From Komarekiella delphini-convector SJRDD-AB1 (GTDB taxonomy: Bacteria; Cyanobacteriota; Cyanobacteriia; Cyanobacteriales; Nostocaceae): a stretch of DNA of 64,000 bases. The position numbers were made by a program, and so were the translations under genes. Below are positions 1 through 8,086 of this stretch, one piece after another; within the stretch, counting starts at the first letter, position 1; each line of letters starts with the position of its first letter. The stretch lies in assembly GCF_014831675.1 (NCBI RefSeq), contig NZ_VJXY01000018.1:1-64000 (forward strand), read 5' to 3'. The notes beneath the pieces were generated by a model that was not told the origin of the DNA, did not search any database, and was given only the letters and a program-made list of their open reading frames with translations.

Positions 1-240
1 CAGCCTCAAAGTAGAGAAGCCATGCCGTAAAGCCTGCGGCATGGCTTCGCTTAAGGCGAAGCCTCTCGTTCACGAAGTGTCTCCGATAGGAGAAGAGAAG
101 GCTTTACGCTGCGCTATCCGTTGTGGGCAGTGGCGTGGAAACCCCCTTGGCGCTAGCCTCTCCCTTTGGGAGAAGACCGCGCTGGTTCCCCTTCAAAAGG
201 GGGGAATTTATAAAGCCCCCTTTTGAAGGGGGTTGGGGGA
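1..240. repeat. Cluster of palindromic dispersed repeats
   Basis: The stretch holds no convincing gene. It contains a perfect 12-bp inverted repeat (GAAGCCATGCCG at 16-27, complement at 37-48) and a perfect 16-bp inverted repeat (arms 188-203 and 216-231, core CCCCTTCAAAAGGGGG) separated by 12 nt. Between them lies text such as CTCTCG...GAGAAGGCTTTACG that recurs near 11.35, 24.8 and 52.56 kb. Such palindromic repeats are common in the spacers of filamentous cyanobacteria. A small open frame at 41-226 is made of this repeat and is not a gene. Confidence 0.75.
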
Positions 241-895
241 TCTGAGTGCGTAAGTTCTGGATTTTTATCGCTGTTAACACTCAATATCCAGAAAACTTGG
301 TTTCCAATAATAGAAAACTGGTTAATTGAAAATTTTCTGGATAATCAAAGAATTTATTTGGTAATTGACAGGACTAAATGGCAGCGAAAAAATTTGATGA
401 TTAGTTTAATTTATGAGCAAAGAGCTATACCAGTATATTGGGAATTTATATCCAGATTGGGAAATAGTAATTTTGAGGAGCAATCAAAATTATTTTCTCA
501 AGTACTAGCCATTATTCAATAAATATCAGACTGTTGTATTAGGAGATAGAGAATTTTGCTCTGTGATGTGAAATTGGCTAATTGCCTCAAGGAGCAAAAA
601 GTACAGTTTTGTTTGAGATTAAAAAAAATGAATTTATTCAAAATAAAGACGAAATTTGGCACTCGCTTGATAGTTTAGGTTTAAAATCGGGTGTCTCTTG
701 ATTTTTACAAAACAATCTGGGCGAATGACGAGAAGACATAGTAGTTTTTATATTGGTTTATATAGTCAAACTTGGGTAAGTTTTATGGATAACTGTTGGT
801 GTATTGTTCAAAAAATCATGAAATTAAATCGCAATAAGTTAGAGTATTATTTACGAGGTATAAGGGCTACGGAGCTTATTTTGTCTACGTTTTAG
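240..895 (+). pseudogene. Decayed IS4-like DDE transposase
   Basis: Transposase-like fragments are scattered over different frames. The first piece (about 250-522) contains LVIDRTKW, the usual setting of the first catalytic Asp in IS4-type transposases. After a frame shift near 520 comes VVLGDREF (about 533-556), the setting of the second Asp. Another frame gives FCLRLKKNEFIQNKDEIW (about 608-655), ended by a premature TGA near 700. The last piece ends with EYYLRGIRATELILSTF, typical of the extreme C-terminus. The region around the catalytic Glu is not readable. At least two frameshifts and a stop make it non-functional. No clear terminal inverted repeats or target duplication were found, and the left end abuts a palindromic repeat. 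Confidence 0.75.
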
Positions 896-1023
896 CTTTC
901 ATGTCGCCCCCGCAGTCTTTAGCCTTATTTTACAGGAAGGTAAAGGCGATCGCTGCCTCTAACTAAGATCACAGCAAAATGAGATAATTAAACAAGACCA
1001 TAGGTCAAAGCCTTCTTTTATGT

Positions 1024-1434
1024 ATGCACTTTAAAATTCAACGTCAACTGACAGTAGCACTGGAAAACTACCCTGGTCGCCTAGCTGCCGTCAGCACTAC
1101 GATTGCCAAAGAGCGAATTAATATTGAAGCAATTTCTCTACTCGACAGCATAGACCAGGGTGTTATTCGCTTGGTAGCTAGCGATCCTACTAACTGTAAA
1201 GCCCTTTTGGTAAAAGAGGGATTCTACGTAATTGAGGCAGATGTTTTAGCCATTGAATTAACAGATAATCCAGGTCAACTAGCTTTATTGAGTCATGCTC
1301 TTGCGGCTGCCAAAATTAATATTGAATACATTTACGGGAGTAATGTCCAACCTGGTGAAAATATGCGCCTAATAATCAAAGTTTCCGATTTAAGCAAGGC
1401 TTGTCAAGTGCTTGCCGATCTAGCAGAGAATTGA
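1024..1434 (+). CDS. Tandem ACT-domain protein
   Basis: 136 residues forming two ACT modules: the first around residues 6-70 (LTVALENYPGRLAAVSTTI, then INIEAISLLD), the second around 75-135 (AIELTDNPGQLALLSHALA, then INIEYIYGS). ACT pairs bind amino acids or other small effectors and regulate metabolic enzymes. There is no catalytic domain, so it is a stand-alone sensor or a partner of another protein. The next gene starts only 3 nt after the stop, so the two are almost certainly one transcript, and the partner could be that dehydrogenase-like protein. The ligand cannot be read from the sequence. Confidence 0.8.
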   Translation: MHFKIQRQLTVALENYPGRLAAVSTTIAKERINIEAISLLDSIDQGVIRLVASDPTNCKALLVKEGFYVIEADVLAIELTDNPGQLALLSHALAAAKINIEYIYGSNVQPGENMRLIIKVSDLSKACQVLADLAEN

Positions 1435-1437
1435 GGT

Positions 1438-2601
1438 ATGAGTTCCTTAATTTCAAATAGTATAGGAATTTTACCAACTGGAGCGTTAGGAGTTAGTTTT
1501 TTCTATCATTTAACAAAACAGCTAACGCAATTAGATGATCACGTCTATTTTATAGAGCGGCGAGGGTCTGTTAGTGCTGACTCATTAAAGCAGAGTGGTA
1601 AAATTGCGATCGCCACACCTCAAGGAATCCAATCTATCCCCACAGATACAATCCTCAAACCAGACTTGCTCACCTGCTATCGGTCTGGTTTTTTACCAGA
1701 AGTGGTTCTTGTCTGTCCCAACCCTGACCAACTCTTAAACGTAATTACCACCCTTGTAGAATTATTAGTGCTGATTGAAGAACAAGAAAAGCTATTGCAG
1801 CCAGCCACATCGTTTCCCTTATTTGTTTTCTGTTCTAATGGCATTTATTTTCAGCGGTTCCGACAAATTTTTATTGAAAAAATCGAAGAAGCAACACTTT
1901 TTGGACGTCTTCCAGACCTTTGGCCCTCTACAATGCCTCAAATAGTCTGTCGATTTCTGCGTGGGGTAACAATTCAAACTGGACTACGGGAAGGAAGCGG
2001 GTCTGAAACCATTTATCGACCAGGAGTGTCGAGAGGACGAACTCAAATTGCTGGGGGAGATGCTAGCACTAGGGAACGCTGCTGTCAGGTTTTGGCTGGA
2101 AGAGGAGGCTGGTTTGAAGAGGCTTCCTCTAGTTCCGCTACTCGCCTAGAATTTGATAAGGCATTGGTAAATCTCGTCTGCAATTTGCTGGGACAGATTT
2201 GGGCAATTGATTCTGGAGGGAATTTTAAAGCCTTAACAGTCAAAGACATTCTGGAATCTTCTCATGAAATCCGAATGCGCGAATTAGTCTATCAAGTATT
2301 TCGGGTTGGGCAAATGGTAAAAGTCTATGATTTGCAAGAAGATTTTGAGGTAATTTTCACTCAAGTTATAGAAACCTGTCGAGAACATGCTGACCATATT
2401 CCTTCTAGTTTGCAATGGCTGGATTTGAATTTGCGCCTCGGTACACTAAAACCTCAAATGACTCCTACAGAAGCTTGGTTAATAGAACCTTTGATTCGCT
2501 ATGCCAAAGCTTCAGGTCTGAAAGATGCTGCCAATTACTTTCAAAAACTCAAGGCTGAACTGGTTGAGAAATTAACCTTGGCGACAGACCGAAACAGTTA
2601 A
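1438..2601 (+). CDS. Ketopantoate reductase-like NAD(P)-binding protein
   Basis: 387 residues. The N-terminus (SIGILPTGALGVSFFYHL, residues about 8-25) has the Gly-rich turn of a Rossmann fold in the form used by the ApbA/PanE family. A later segment, EFDKALVNLVCNLLGQ (about 239-254), matches the K-x3-N-x3-N pattern of the ApbA C-terminal helical domain. It is longer than ordinary ketopantoate reductases (about 300 residues), with extra sequence between the domains, so true PanE activity is uncertain. It is coupled to the upstream ACT gene (3-nt gap). An 11-bp inverted repeat overlaps its stop codon. An opine or octopine dehydrogenase-like reductase is an alternative. Confidence 0.6.
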   Translation: MSSLISNSIGILPTGALGVSFFYHLTKQLTQLDDHVYFIERRGSVSADSLKQSGKIAIATPQGIQSIPTDTILKPDLLTCYRSGFLPEVVLVCPNPDQLLNVITTLVELLVLIEEQEKLLQPATSFPLFVFCSNGIYFQRFRQIFIEKIEEATLFGRLPDLWPSTMPQIVCRFLRGVTIQTGLREGSGSETIYRPGVSRGRTQIAGGDASTRERCCQVLAGRGGWFEEASSSSATRLEFDKALVNLVCNLLGQIWAIDSGGNFKALTVKDILESSHEIRMRELVYQVFRVGQMVKVYDLQEDFEVIFTQVIETCREHADHIPSSLQWLDLNLRLGTLKPQMTPTEAWLIEPLIRYAKASGLKDAANYFQKLKAELVEKLTLATDRNS

Positions 2602-2646
2602 GCATCCCGATACCAAAGTTCGCACTTCAATACAAGGATGCTTAAC
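2597..2646. terminator. Stem-loop between convergent genes
   Basis: GTTAAGCATCC (2597-2607) pairs perfectly with GGATGCTTAAC (2636-2646) around a 28-nt loop. It overlaps the stop codon of the reductase-like gene and lies 63 nt beyond the end of pgi, which converges on it. There is no clear T-tract on either side, so termination is inferred from position. It could instead protect the mRNA 3' end. Confidence 0.4.
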
Positions 2647-2708
2647 CATACAAAATTGTTGCATTAACAACAATACTAAAACTCACTGCAATGTAAAATT
2701 TATGCCTA

Positions 2709-4295
2709 TCAGCTAGCCGAAACTGTCAAGTTACTGGGTTGTCCCAAATGGCCTTGCAAAACTACACCCCGTTGATTGGCGTGCAGATGACGCAAAATCT
2801 TGTAAATTGCCTCAACTTGGTCAGATGCGCCAGCTTTGTCTGCGAGGTCGGCGATAGAAAGAGCAGTTTTTTCTTTTTGCAGCACTTTCACCACTCGTGT
2901 TTGCAAGTCAAGAATAGTGGCGGCAGCTTTTTTGCCAGCTTCTACCCCTGGTTGATGGTAGGCGTTGACGTTGACTAAGCTAGCATAGAAACCTACAGCA
3001 CGCTCATACAAAGCAATTAGTGCCCCTACAGTTCGGGGGTTAACTTGGGGAATGGTGACTGTAATTGAATCACGATGATTTTCAAAAAGTGCTTGTCGGG
3101 TTCCTTGAAGAAAACCGGAAAGATAATCGCCTGACGTAACTCCCGGATCTATTTCAGGGGATGGGCCTTTATGATCTTCTAAAACTTCAACAAAGGTAGC
3201 AAAGAAATTCGCCACACCCTCACGCAACTGCTGCACGTAAGCGTGTTGATCTGTTGAGCCTTTGTTACCATAAACGGCGATGCCTTGATGGACTACGTTA
3301 CCGTCTAAGTCTTTTTCTTTACCCAAGGATTCCATCACCAGCTGTTGCAAATAGCGACTGAATAAAAATAAGCTGTCCTTGTAAGGTAGGACAACCATAT
3401 CTTTTTCACCTTTTCCATTGCCGGCAAAATACCAAGATAAAGCTAACAAGGCCGCTGGGTTATTTTTCACATCTGGGATGCGGGTAGCATCATCCATTTC
3501 TTTTGCGCCATCTAGCATGGCACGAACATCAATTCCCTGTAGTGCCGCTGGTACTAACCCTACAGCAGACATTTCTGAGGTGCGTCCTCCTACCCAGTCA
3601 TACATGGGAAACCTGGCTAGCCAACCTTCAGCTTTGGCTATCTTATCTAGGTTGCTATCAACGCTGGTAATAGCTACCGCATAGTGAGAAAAGTCCAAAT
3701 TTTGTCCCGCGTAGGCTTTTTTAACTTCAATCATGCCGATGCGGGGTTCCGGCGTCCCTCCAGATTTGGAAATTACCAATACCAAAGTGCTGGAGAGGTT
3801 ATTTCGCAAATGAGTCAGAACGCGATCAATACCTGCGGGATCAGCATTGTCGATAAAGTGAATTTTCAGGGGCGGGAAATCAGGGGCGAGGGCTTCAGCG
3901 ACGAATTGGGGGCCAAGAGCAGAACCACCAATGCCAATAGAAATAATATCGGTGAAGCGGCTTGCCCTGGGAGGATGAATAGCACCTGTTTGAACTTTTT
4001 CAGCAAAGGCTTCGATTTGTTCTAAGGTTTGGACAATTTCTTGTGTAAGCTCTGGAGTTGGCGCTAAATCAGGGTTTCGCAGCCAATAATGTCCAACCAT
4101 GCGGTTCTCGTCGGGATTTGCGATCGCACCCTTCTCAAGTTCCGCCATATCCGCAAACGCCTTGTCAAACTTCGGCCGCAACGACTCCACGAAGGTATCA
4201 TCGAACCGCATCCGACTTACATCTAAATACAGTCCCAATCCCTCGTGGAAATATAACCAATTTTGGTATCGTTGCCAAAGTGCCCTAGCATCCAT
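2709..4295 (-). CDS. pgi: Glucose-6-phosphate isomerase
   Basis: 528 residues, the usual cyanobacterial length. The enzyme interconverts glucose-6-phosphate and fructose-6-phosphate in the cytoplasm, linking the Calvin cycle to glycogen, sucrose and the oxidative pentose phosphate pathway. SIS-fold signatures are visible: [17 protein letters not shown] (phosphate binding), [33 protein letters not shown], and [17 protein letters not shown], which carries conserved active-site residues near the C-terminal half. It is transcribed alone, converging with the reductase-like gene. The ATG start has no strong competitor. Confidence 0.97.
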   Translation of the reverse strand: MDARALWQRYQNWLYFHEGLGLYLDVSRMRFDDTFVESLRPKFDKAFADMAELEKGAIANPDENRMVGHYWLRNPDLAPTPELTQEIVQTLEQIEAFAEKVQTGAIHPPRASRFTDIISIGIGGSALGPQFVAEALAPDFPPLKIHFIDNADPAGIDRVLTHLRNNLSSTLVLVISKSGGTPEPRIGMIEVKKAYAGQNLDFSHYAVAITSVDSNLDKIAKAEGWLARFPMYDWVGGRTSEMSAVGLVPAALQGIDVRAMLDGAKEMDDATRIPDVKNNPAALLALSWYFAGNGKGEKDMVVLPYKDSLFLFSRYLQQLVMESLGKEKDLDGNVVHQGIAVYGNKGSTDQHAYVQQLREGVANFFATFVEVLEDHKGPSPEIDPGVTSGDYLSGFLQGTRQALFENHRDSITVTIPQVNPRTVGALIALYERAVGFYASLVNVNAYHQPGVEAGKKAAATILDLQTRVVKVLQKEKTALSIADLADKAGASDQVEAIYKILRHLHANQRGVVLQGHLGQPSNLTVSAS

Positions 4296-4407
4296 AGGGA
4301 AATCTCAAGTAAAGTGTTTTCCAAAAACCAGTTTAATGTAAGGTTATAGCGATCCCTGCCTAGCCTTATACAGTTTACAGTTTTAAGTGTTCGCTTAACT
4401 CTCTAAC

Positions 4408-4665
4408 CTAAACATCTGGCATAGGGATGACACGCAGAAATTTCACAATTTCGCCTCTAATTTCTATACCAATCAAATAATTATCTAGAGTAAAGCGGTG
4501 AAAAATCCGCTCACTATCAAGCTGTCGCAGTTCTTTGAGGCAATGCAGTTGACAGTTTTGAGCAAACTCGACAAATACAAAATCATACACCCGCTCGTAG
4601 GCAGCAGGTTCTAAATTTTTTAGGTCTAGCAAAAAAGACCTGGCATAGCGCACTTCCAGACTCAC
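4408..4665 (-). CDS. RelE/ParE-family toxin-like protein
   Basis: 85 residues with the compact layout of RelE/ParE proteins: an N-terminal VRYARSFLLDLKNL strand-helix, a central basic and Tyr-bearing helix, then IFHRFTLDNYLIGIEIRGEIVKFLRVIPMPDV, the C-terminal beta hairpins typical of ribosome-dependent mRNA interferases. Family toxins cleave mRNA in the ribosome or inhibit gyrase; which applies is not visible. It follows the small antitoxin-like gene by 45 nt on the same strand, the common antitoxin-then-toxin order. Confidence 0.7.
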   Translation of the reverse strand: MSLEVRYARSFLLDLKNLEPAAYERVYDFVFVEFAQNCQLHCLKELRQLDSERIFHRFTLDNYLIGIEIRGEIVKFLRVIPMPDV

Positions 4666-4710
4666 TAGGCGTTACCTTAAAAAATAGTGCTGACTAAAAG
4701 CGCTTCTTAT

Positions 4711-4914
4711 TTAGAAAAACATTAACAGTCGGATCGCTTCATCATGGGTTAAGATGTCCCACGGTTGCTGCGATCGCTTGACTTGTTGTATGGCTTTCAG
4801 CATATAAAAGTCACAATGTAAAGCTTCGAGAACACTCCAAATGGTTTGCAAATCCTCATCGGCTAACTGCTCGATTAAATGATGCATCCTAAGTCGCAGC
4901 AAATTCATATGCAA
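4711..4914 (-). CDS. Antitoxin-like small protein (partner of RelE-like toxin)
   Basis: 67 residues beginning MHMNLLRLRMHHLIEQLADEDLQ and ending WDILTHDEAIRLLMF. The LIEQLADEDLQTIWSVLE-type helix and the WDxLTHDEA tail resemble small cyanobacterial antitoxins encoded directly before RelE-type toxins. No classical DNA-binding fold can be assigned by eye. Its role is inferred mainly from the adjacent toxin gene. The true start may be Met3. Confidence 0.6.
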   Translation of the reverse strand: MHMNLLRLRMHHLIEQLADEDLQTIWSVLEALHCDFYMLKAIQQVKRSQQPWDILTHDEAIRLLMFF

Positions 4915-5024
4915 ATTATTACTTACAACCCAACACCAACAATAAATAGTATTCCCATAAAATCAGCAAGGTTTAACGGCGATACAGTACTATCCTGAAG
5001 CTAAGCTAAAATTTATTCGCCCAG

Positions 5025-5135
5025 GAGTGAGCAGGGGAGCAGGGGAGCAGAGGAGCAGGGGGGCAATAAATACTGACTCTTGACCCTTGACCAATAACAA
5101 ATGACTAATGACTAATGACAAATAACTAAATTTAT
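5025..5135. repeat. Low-complexity and heptamer (STRR-like) repeats before livM
   Basis: The spacer ahead of the permease gene contains a GGGGAGCA/GGAGCAG microrepeat (about 5030-5064) followed by tandem copies of AATGACTA-type heptamers (about 5098-5125). The heptamers match the short tandemly repeated repetitive sequences known from heterocystous cyanobacteria. No promoter or ribosome site can be picked out with confidence. Confidence 0.7.
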
Positions 5136-6269
5136 ATGGTTGAATATCTCATTTTCTTAGCAATTTCTACAGCAATTTTTGCTTTATTCGGTCTGGGACT
5201 TAACTTGCAGTGGGGCTTTACAGGGTTAATTAACTTTGGTCATATCGCTTTTATGACGCTCGGTGCATATACAACCGTGTTATTAAGCTTAAAGGGCGTA
5301 CCCCTACTAATATCGGCTGTGGTGGGGGCAATTGTCGCAGCTTTGTTGGGCTTGATAATTGGCTTCGCTACTCTGCGTTTACGAGAAGATTATCTAGCAA
5401 TTGTCACTATTGGTGTTGGGGAACTAATTCGTTTGGTGGTGAATAATCAGGATTTACCTGTAGGTGACACCTGGACATCTGGGGCATTTGGCGTGCAAAG
5501 TTATCCCATACCGTTATCCACAGAACCAAATTTGTTTTTCAGATTTGTGATGATTGGACTTTTGACGCTACTAACTGGTGTAACTTTCTTTACCTTGTGG
5601 CGGTGGATTCGGACTGCTCAAATATCCAGAGTTGCTGATTCAACCAAAAAGACAGCTAGCAGGCAAGAATTATTATCACGCTTGGTAGTAGGAATTTTGT
5701 TCGCGCTTTTGGTAGCAGCGATTTATATTTCTGGGGTAATCTCACTATATAATTACACCCCAAAAGCGGGTTTAATGCTACTGTTGCTGTTAGTTTTAGC
5801 ATTTGTATTTTGGCGATTAGAAATTTTGGTACGATCGCCTTGGGGTCGAGTTCTCAAAGCTATCCGCGAAGATGAAGAAATTCCCAAAGCATTGGGCAAA
5901 AACGTCTTTTGGTATAAATTACAATCTCTCATGCTTGGGGGTGCGATCGCAGGTATCGCTGGTGCTTTCTTTGCTTGGCAACTCAGCGCTATCTACCCGG
6001 ATAATTTTCAACCGCAGCTCACCTTTGATACTTGGATTATGGTGATTTTAGGCGGTTCTGGTAATAATGTCGGCACTATCTTAGGCGCGGTGATTTACTT
6101 TGCTTACGATGCCATCACACGGGAAGTCTTGCCAAGATTTATTCCCCTTGATGAAGCACGTTTGGGTGCATTTCGCATCATGGTTATCGGTTTAATTTTG
6201 ATGGTACTGATGATTTGGCGTCCTCAAGGTATCTTAGGGAAAAAGGAGGAACTTACCCTTGGTAAATAA
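5136..6269 (+). CDS. Branched-chain amino acid-type ABC permease (LivM family)
   Basis: 377 residues, strongly hydrophobic with roughly 8-10 membrane segments. GLNLQWGFTGLINFGHIAFMTLGAY near the N-terminus is the LivH/LivM signature, and a cytoplasmic EDEEIPKALGKNVFWYKLQSLMLGGAIAGIAGAF stretch corresponds to the ATPase-contacting EAA-like loop. Such permeases import branched-chain or neutral amino acids; in cyanobacteria they include the Nat systems. It overlaps the next ATPase gene by 11 nt. The other permease, the second ATPase and the binding protein are absent here, so the transporter must be completed by genes elsewhere. Confidence 0.85.
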   Translation: MVEYLIFLAISTAIFALFGLGLNLQWGFTGLINFGHIAFMTLGAYTTVLLSLKGVPLLISAVVGAIVAALLGLIIGFATLRLREDYLAIVTIGVGELIRLVVNNQDLPVGDTWTSGAFGVQSYPIPLSTEPNLFFRFVMIGLLTLLTGVTFFTLWRWIRTAQISRVADSTKKTASRQELLSRLVVGILFALLVAAIYISGVISLYNYTPKAGLMLLLLLVLAFVFWRLEILVRSPWGRVLKAIREDEEIPKALGKNVFWYKLQSLMLGGAIAGIAGAFFAWQLSAIYPDNFQPQLTFDTWIMVILGGSGNNVGTILGAVIYFAYDAITREVLPRFIPLDEARLGAFRIMVIGLILMVLMIWRPQGILGKKEELTLGK

Positions 6270-7041
6270 CCAGTCATCTCAACTTCCCCTGTTGGTAGCC
6301 ACTGGACTTTGTAAAAGCTTTGGTGGTATCAAAGCAGTTAATGACGCAAAGATTGAAGTTACGAAAGGCAGTATCACGGGTTTGATTGGCCCTAATGGTG
6401 CTGGCAAAACTACTTTATTTAACTTACTCTCGAACTTCATTCGCCCAGATAAGGGACGAGTAATTTTTGACGGCGAACCTATTCACAACTTGCAAACATA
6501 CCAAATCGCTCAGCAGGGTGTAGTACGTACCTTTCAGGTAGCCCGGACGCTCTCGCGGTTGTCGGTGTTAGAAAATATGCTGCTGGCGGCGCAAAAACAA
6601 ACAGGTGAAAACTTTTGGCAAATGCAGTTGCAACCGCACATTGTTGCTAGAGAAGAAAAGCAGCTACAAGAGCGGGCTATGTTTTTGTTGGAATCAGTAG
6701 GATTGGCAAAAAAGGCACAGGACTATGCTGGTAGTTTGTCTGGCGGACAACGCAAGCTACTGGAAATAGGACGGGCGTTGATGACTAATCCTAAGTTAAT
6801 TTTGTTGGATGAACCAGCAGCCGGCGTGAATCCAAGATTAATTGATGATATATGCGATCGCATTATCGCTTGGAACCGGATTGACGGTATGACTTTTCTG
6901 ATTATTGAACACAATATGGATGTAATTATGTCTTTGTGCGATCGCGTTTGGGTACTTGCGGAAGGGCAAAATTTGGCTGACGGAACGCCAGCAGAAATTC
7001 AGACAAATCCGAAAGTTCTAGAGGCATATTTGGGAAAATAA
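6259..7041 (+). CDS. Branched-chain amino acid-type ABC ATPase (LivG family)
   Basis: 260 residues with Walker A GPNGAGKT (about 43-50), signature LSGGQ, Walker B LILLDEPAAGV and the H-loop in IIEHNMDVIM; the C-terminal ADGTPAEIQTNPKVLEAYLGK is typical of LivG. It energises amino acid import together with the preceding LivM-type permease. The start is TTG, chosen because a strong Shine-Dalgarno AAGGAGG (about 6244-6250) sits 8 nt upstream and the frame overlaps the permease stop by 11 nt, indicating translational coupling. A strong intrinsic terminator follows. Confidence 0.88.
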   Translation: MVNNQSSQLPLLVATGLCKSFGGIKAVNDAKIEVTKGSITGLIGPNGAGKTTLFNLLSNFIRPDKGRVIFDGEPIHNLQTYQIAQQGVVRTFQVARTLSRLSVLENMLLAAQKQTGENFWQMQLQPHIVAREEKQLQERAMFLLESVGLAKKAQDYAGSLSGGQRKLLEIGRALMTNPKLILLDEPAAGVNPRLIDDICDRIIAWNRIDGMTFLIIEHNMDVIMSLCDRVWVLAEGQNLADGTPAEIQTNPKVLEAYLGK

Positions 7042-7079
7042 TTTGTGAGCTAAAAATATCTTTAAGAATAAAAACCATA

Positions 7080-7118
7080 GATACCCGACTTCTTTGAAAA
7101 GTCGGGTATCTTGTTTTT
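7080..7118 (+). terminator. Rho-independent terminator after livM-livG
   Basis: A perfect 12-bp stem (GATACCCGACTT at 7080-7091, AAGTCGGGTATC at 7099-7110) closes a 7-nt loop and is followed by TTGTTTTTC. It lies 38 nt after the ATPase stop. Confidence 0.9.
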
Positions 7119-7204
7119 CATAGTTACATTTTATGATTATTCGGGAATATTAAGCTATGAAAGCTTAGACCGATTTCGGGTTTTAGATATTTGGAGATTT
7201 ATTT

Positions 7205-8074
7205 ATGAAGAAGATTCCTGAGTCAATGATCATTGGCATCATCATCTTTGGGCTTTGTAGTTGTAACTCAGTTAAATCGACTGAACTGAAAGATTCTAGT
7301 TCAGTTACCAGCCAAGCTGATTCTCAAGCCCAAACGATCATCAAAATTGGTGGTTCTAGTTCAACAGTAACAGTTTTAAAACTTTTAGCACAAGCGTATC
7401 AATCCCAACACAAAACTGTCACAATTGAGTTTATCTCCACTAGTCAATCTGAAGGAGCGATCGCAGCCCTGAAAAACGATATTATTGATATCGCTAGCAG
7501 CAGCCACAAACTCAAATCAGAAGAAGAGAACGTTAAAATTCAATATCGTGAACTGGCACAAGATTTATTACTTGTCGCCACCCACAACAGTGTTAAAGGT
7601 GTTACCAACTTATCAACCAAGCAATTAAAATCAATTTACAAAGGTGACATCACAAATTGGCGAGAATTAGGCGGTGCTAATGCAGACATTATAGTCTTGG
7701 ATAGACCCGAAGACGAGTCTGCGAAAAAGTTATTGCGAAAATATTATTTGGGAGAAGAAAAGACTACAACTAAAGCTGTGATTTTGAACAAAGAGGGAGA
7801 ATTGATCGAAACCTTACAAAGTACTCCTAATTCTATCGGCGCTTTTTCTTTGGCATCTTCCATCATCAATCAATCAACTGTTAATCGTCTTAGTCTCAAT
7901 GGTGTTGCTCCTAAAGTGCAAAACTTTACCAATGGTCAATACAAAATGGTGCGTCATATAGGTATCCTCTGGGACAAAGCACCTTCAGCAGCTACTCAGG
8001 GTTTTATTGATTTTATCTTTGGCTCTGAAGGTGAAAAACTACTACAAAAATATAGCTTTGTTCCTGCTAAATAA
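7205..8074 (+). CDS. PstS-like phosphate/anion-binding lipoprotein
   Basis: 289 residues. A hydrophobic N-terminus leads to LCSC with Cys20 as the likely lipidated residue, so the protein is probably anchored on the periplasmic side. The mature part starts with TIIKIGGSSSTVTVLKLLAQAY and contains DIASSSHKLKSEE and TNWRELGGANADIIVLDRPEDESAKKLL, the pattern of PstS-type substrate-binding proteins. GGAG at 7193-7196 is well placed before the ATG. No PstC/A/B genes are nearby; instead a membrane sensor kinase starts 12 nt after the stop. A sensing rather than purely transporting role is therefore inferred. Confidence 0.8.
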   Translation: MKKIPESMIIGIIIFGLCSCNSVKSTELKDSSSVTSQADSQAQTIIKIGGSSSTVTVLKLLAQAYQSQHKTVTIEFISTSQSEGAIAALKNDIIDIASSSHKLKSEEENVKIQYRELAQDLLLVATHNSVKGVTNLSTKQLKSIYKGDITNWRELGGANADIIVLDRPEDESAKKLLRKYYLGEEKTTTKAVILNKEGELIETLQSTPNSIGAFSLASSIINQSTVNRLSLNGVAPKVQNFTNGQYKMVRHIGILWDKAPSAATQGFIDFIFGSEGEKLLQKYSFVPAK

Positions 8075-8086
8075 ATTGAGTCTGTC

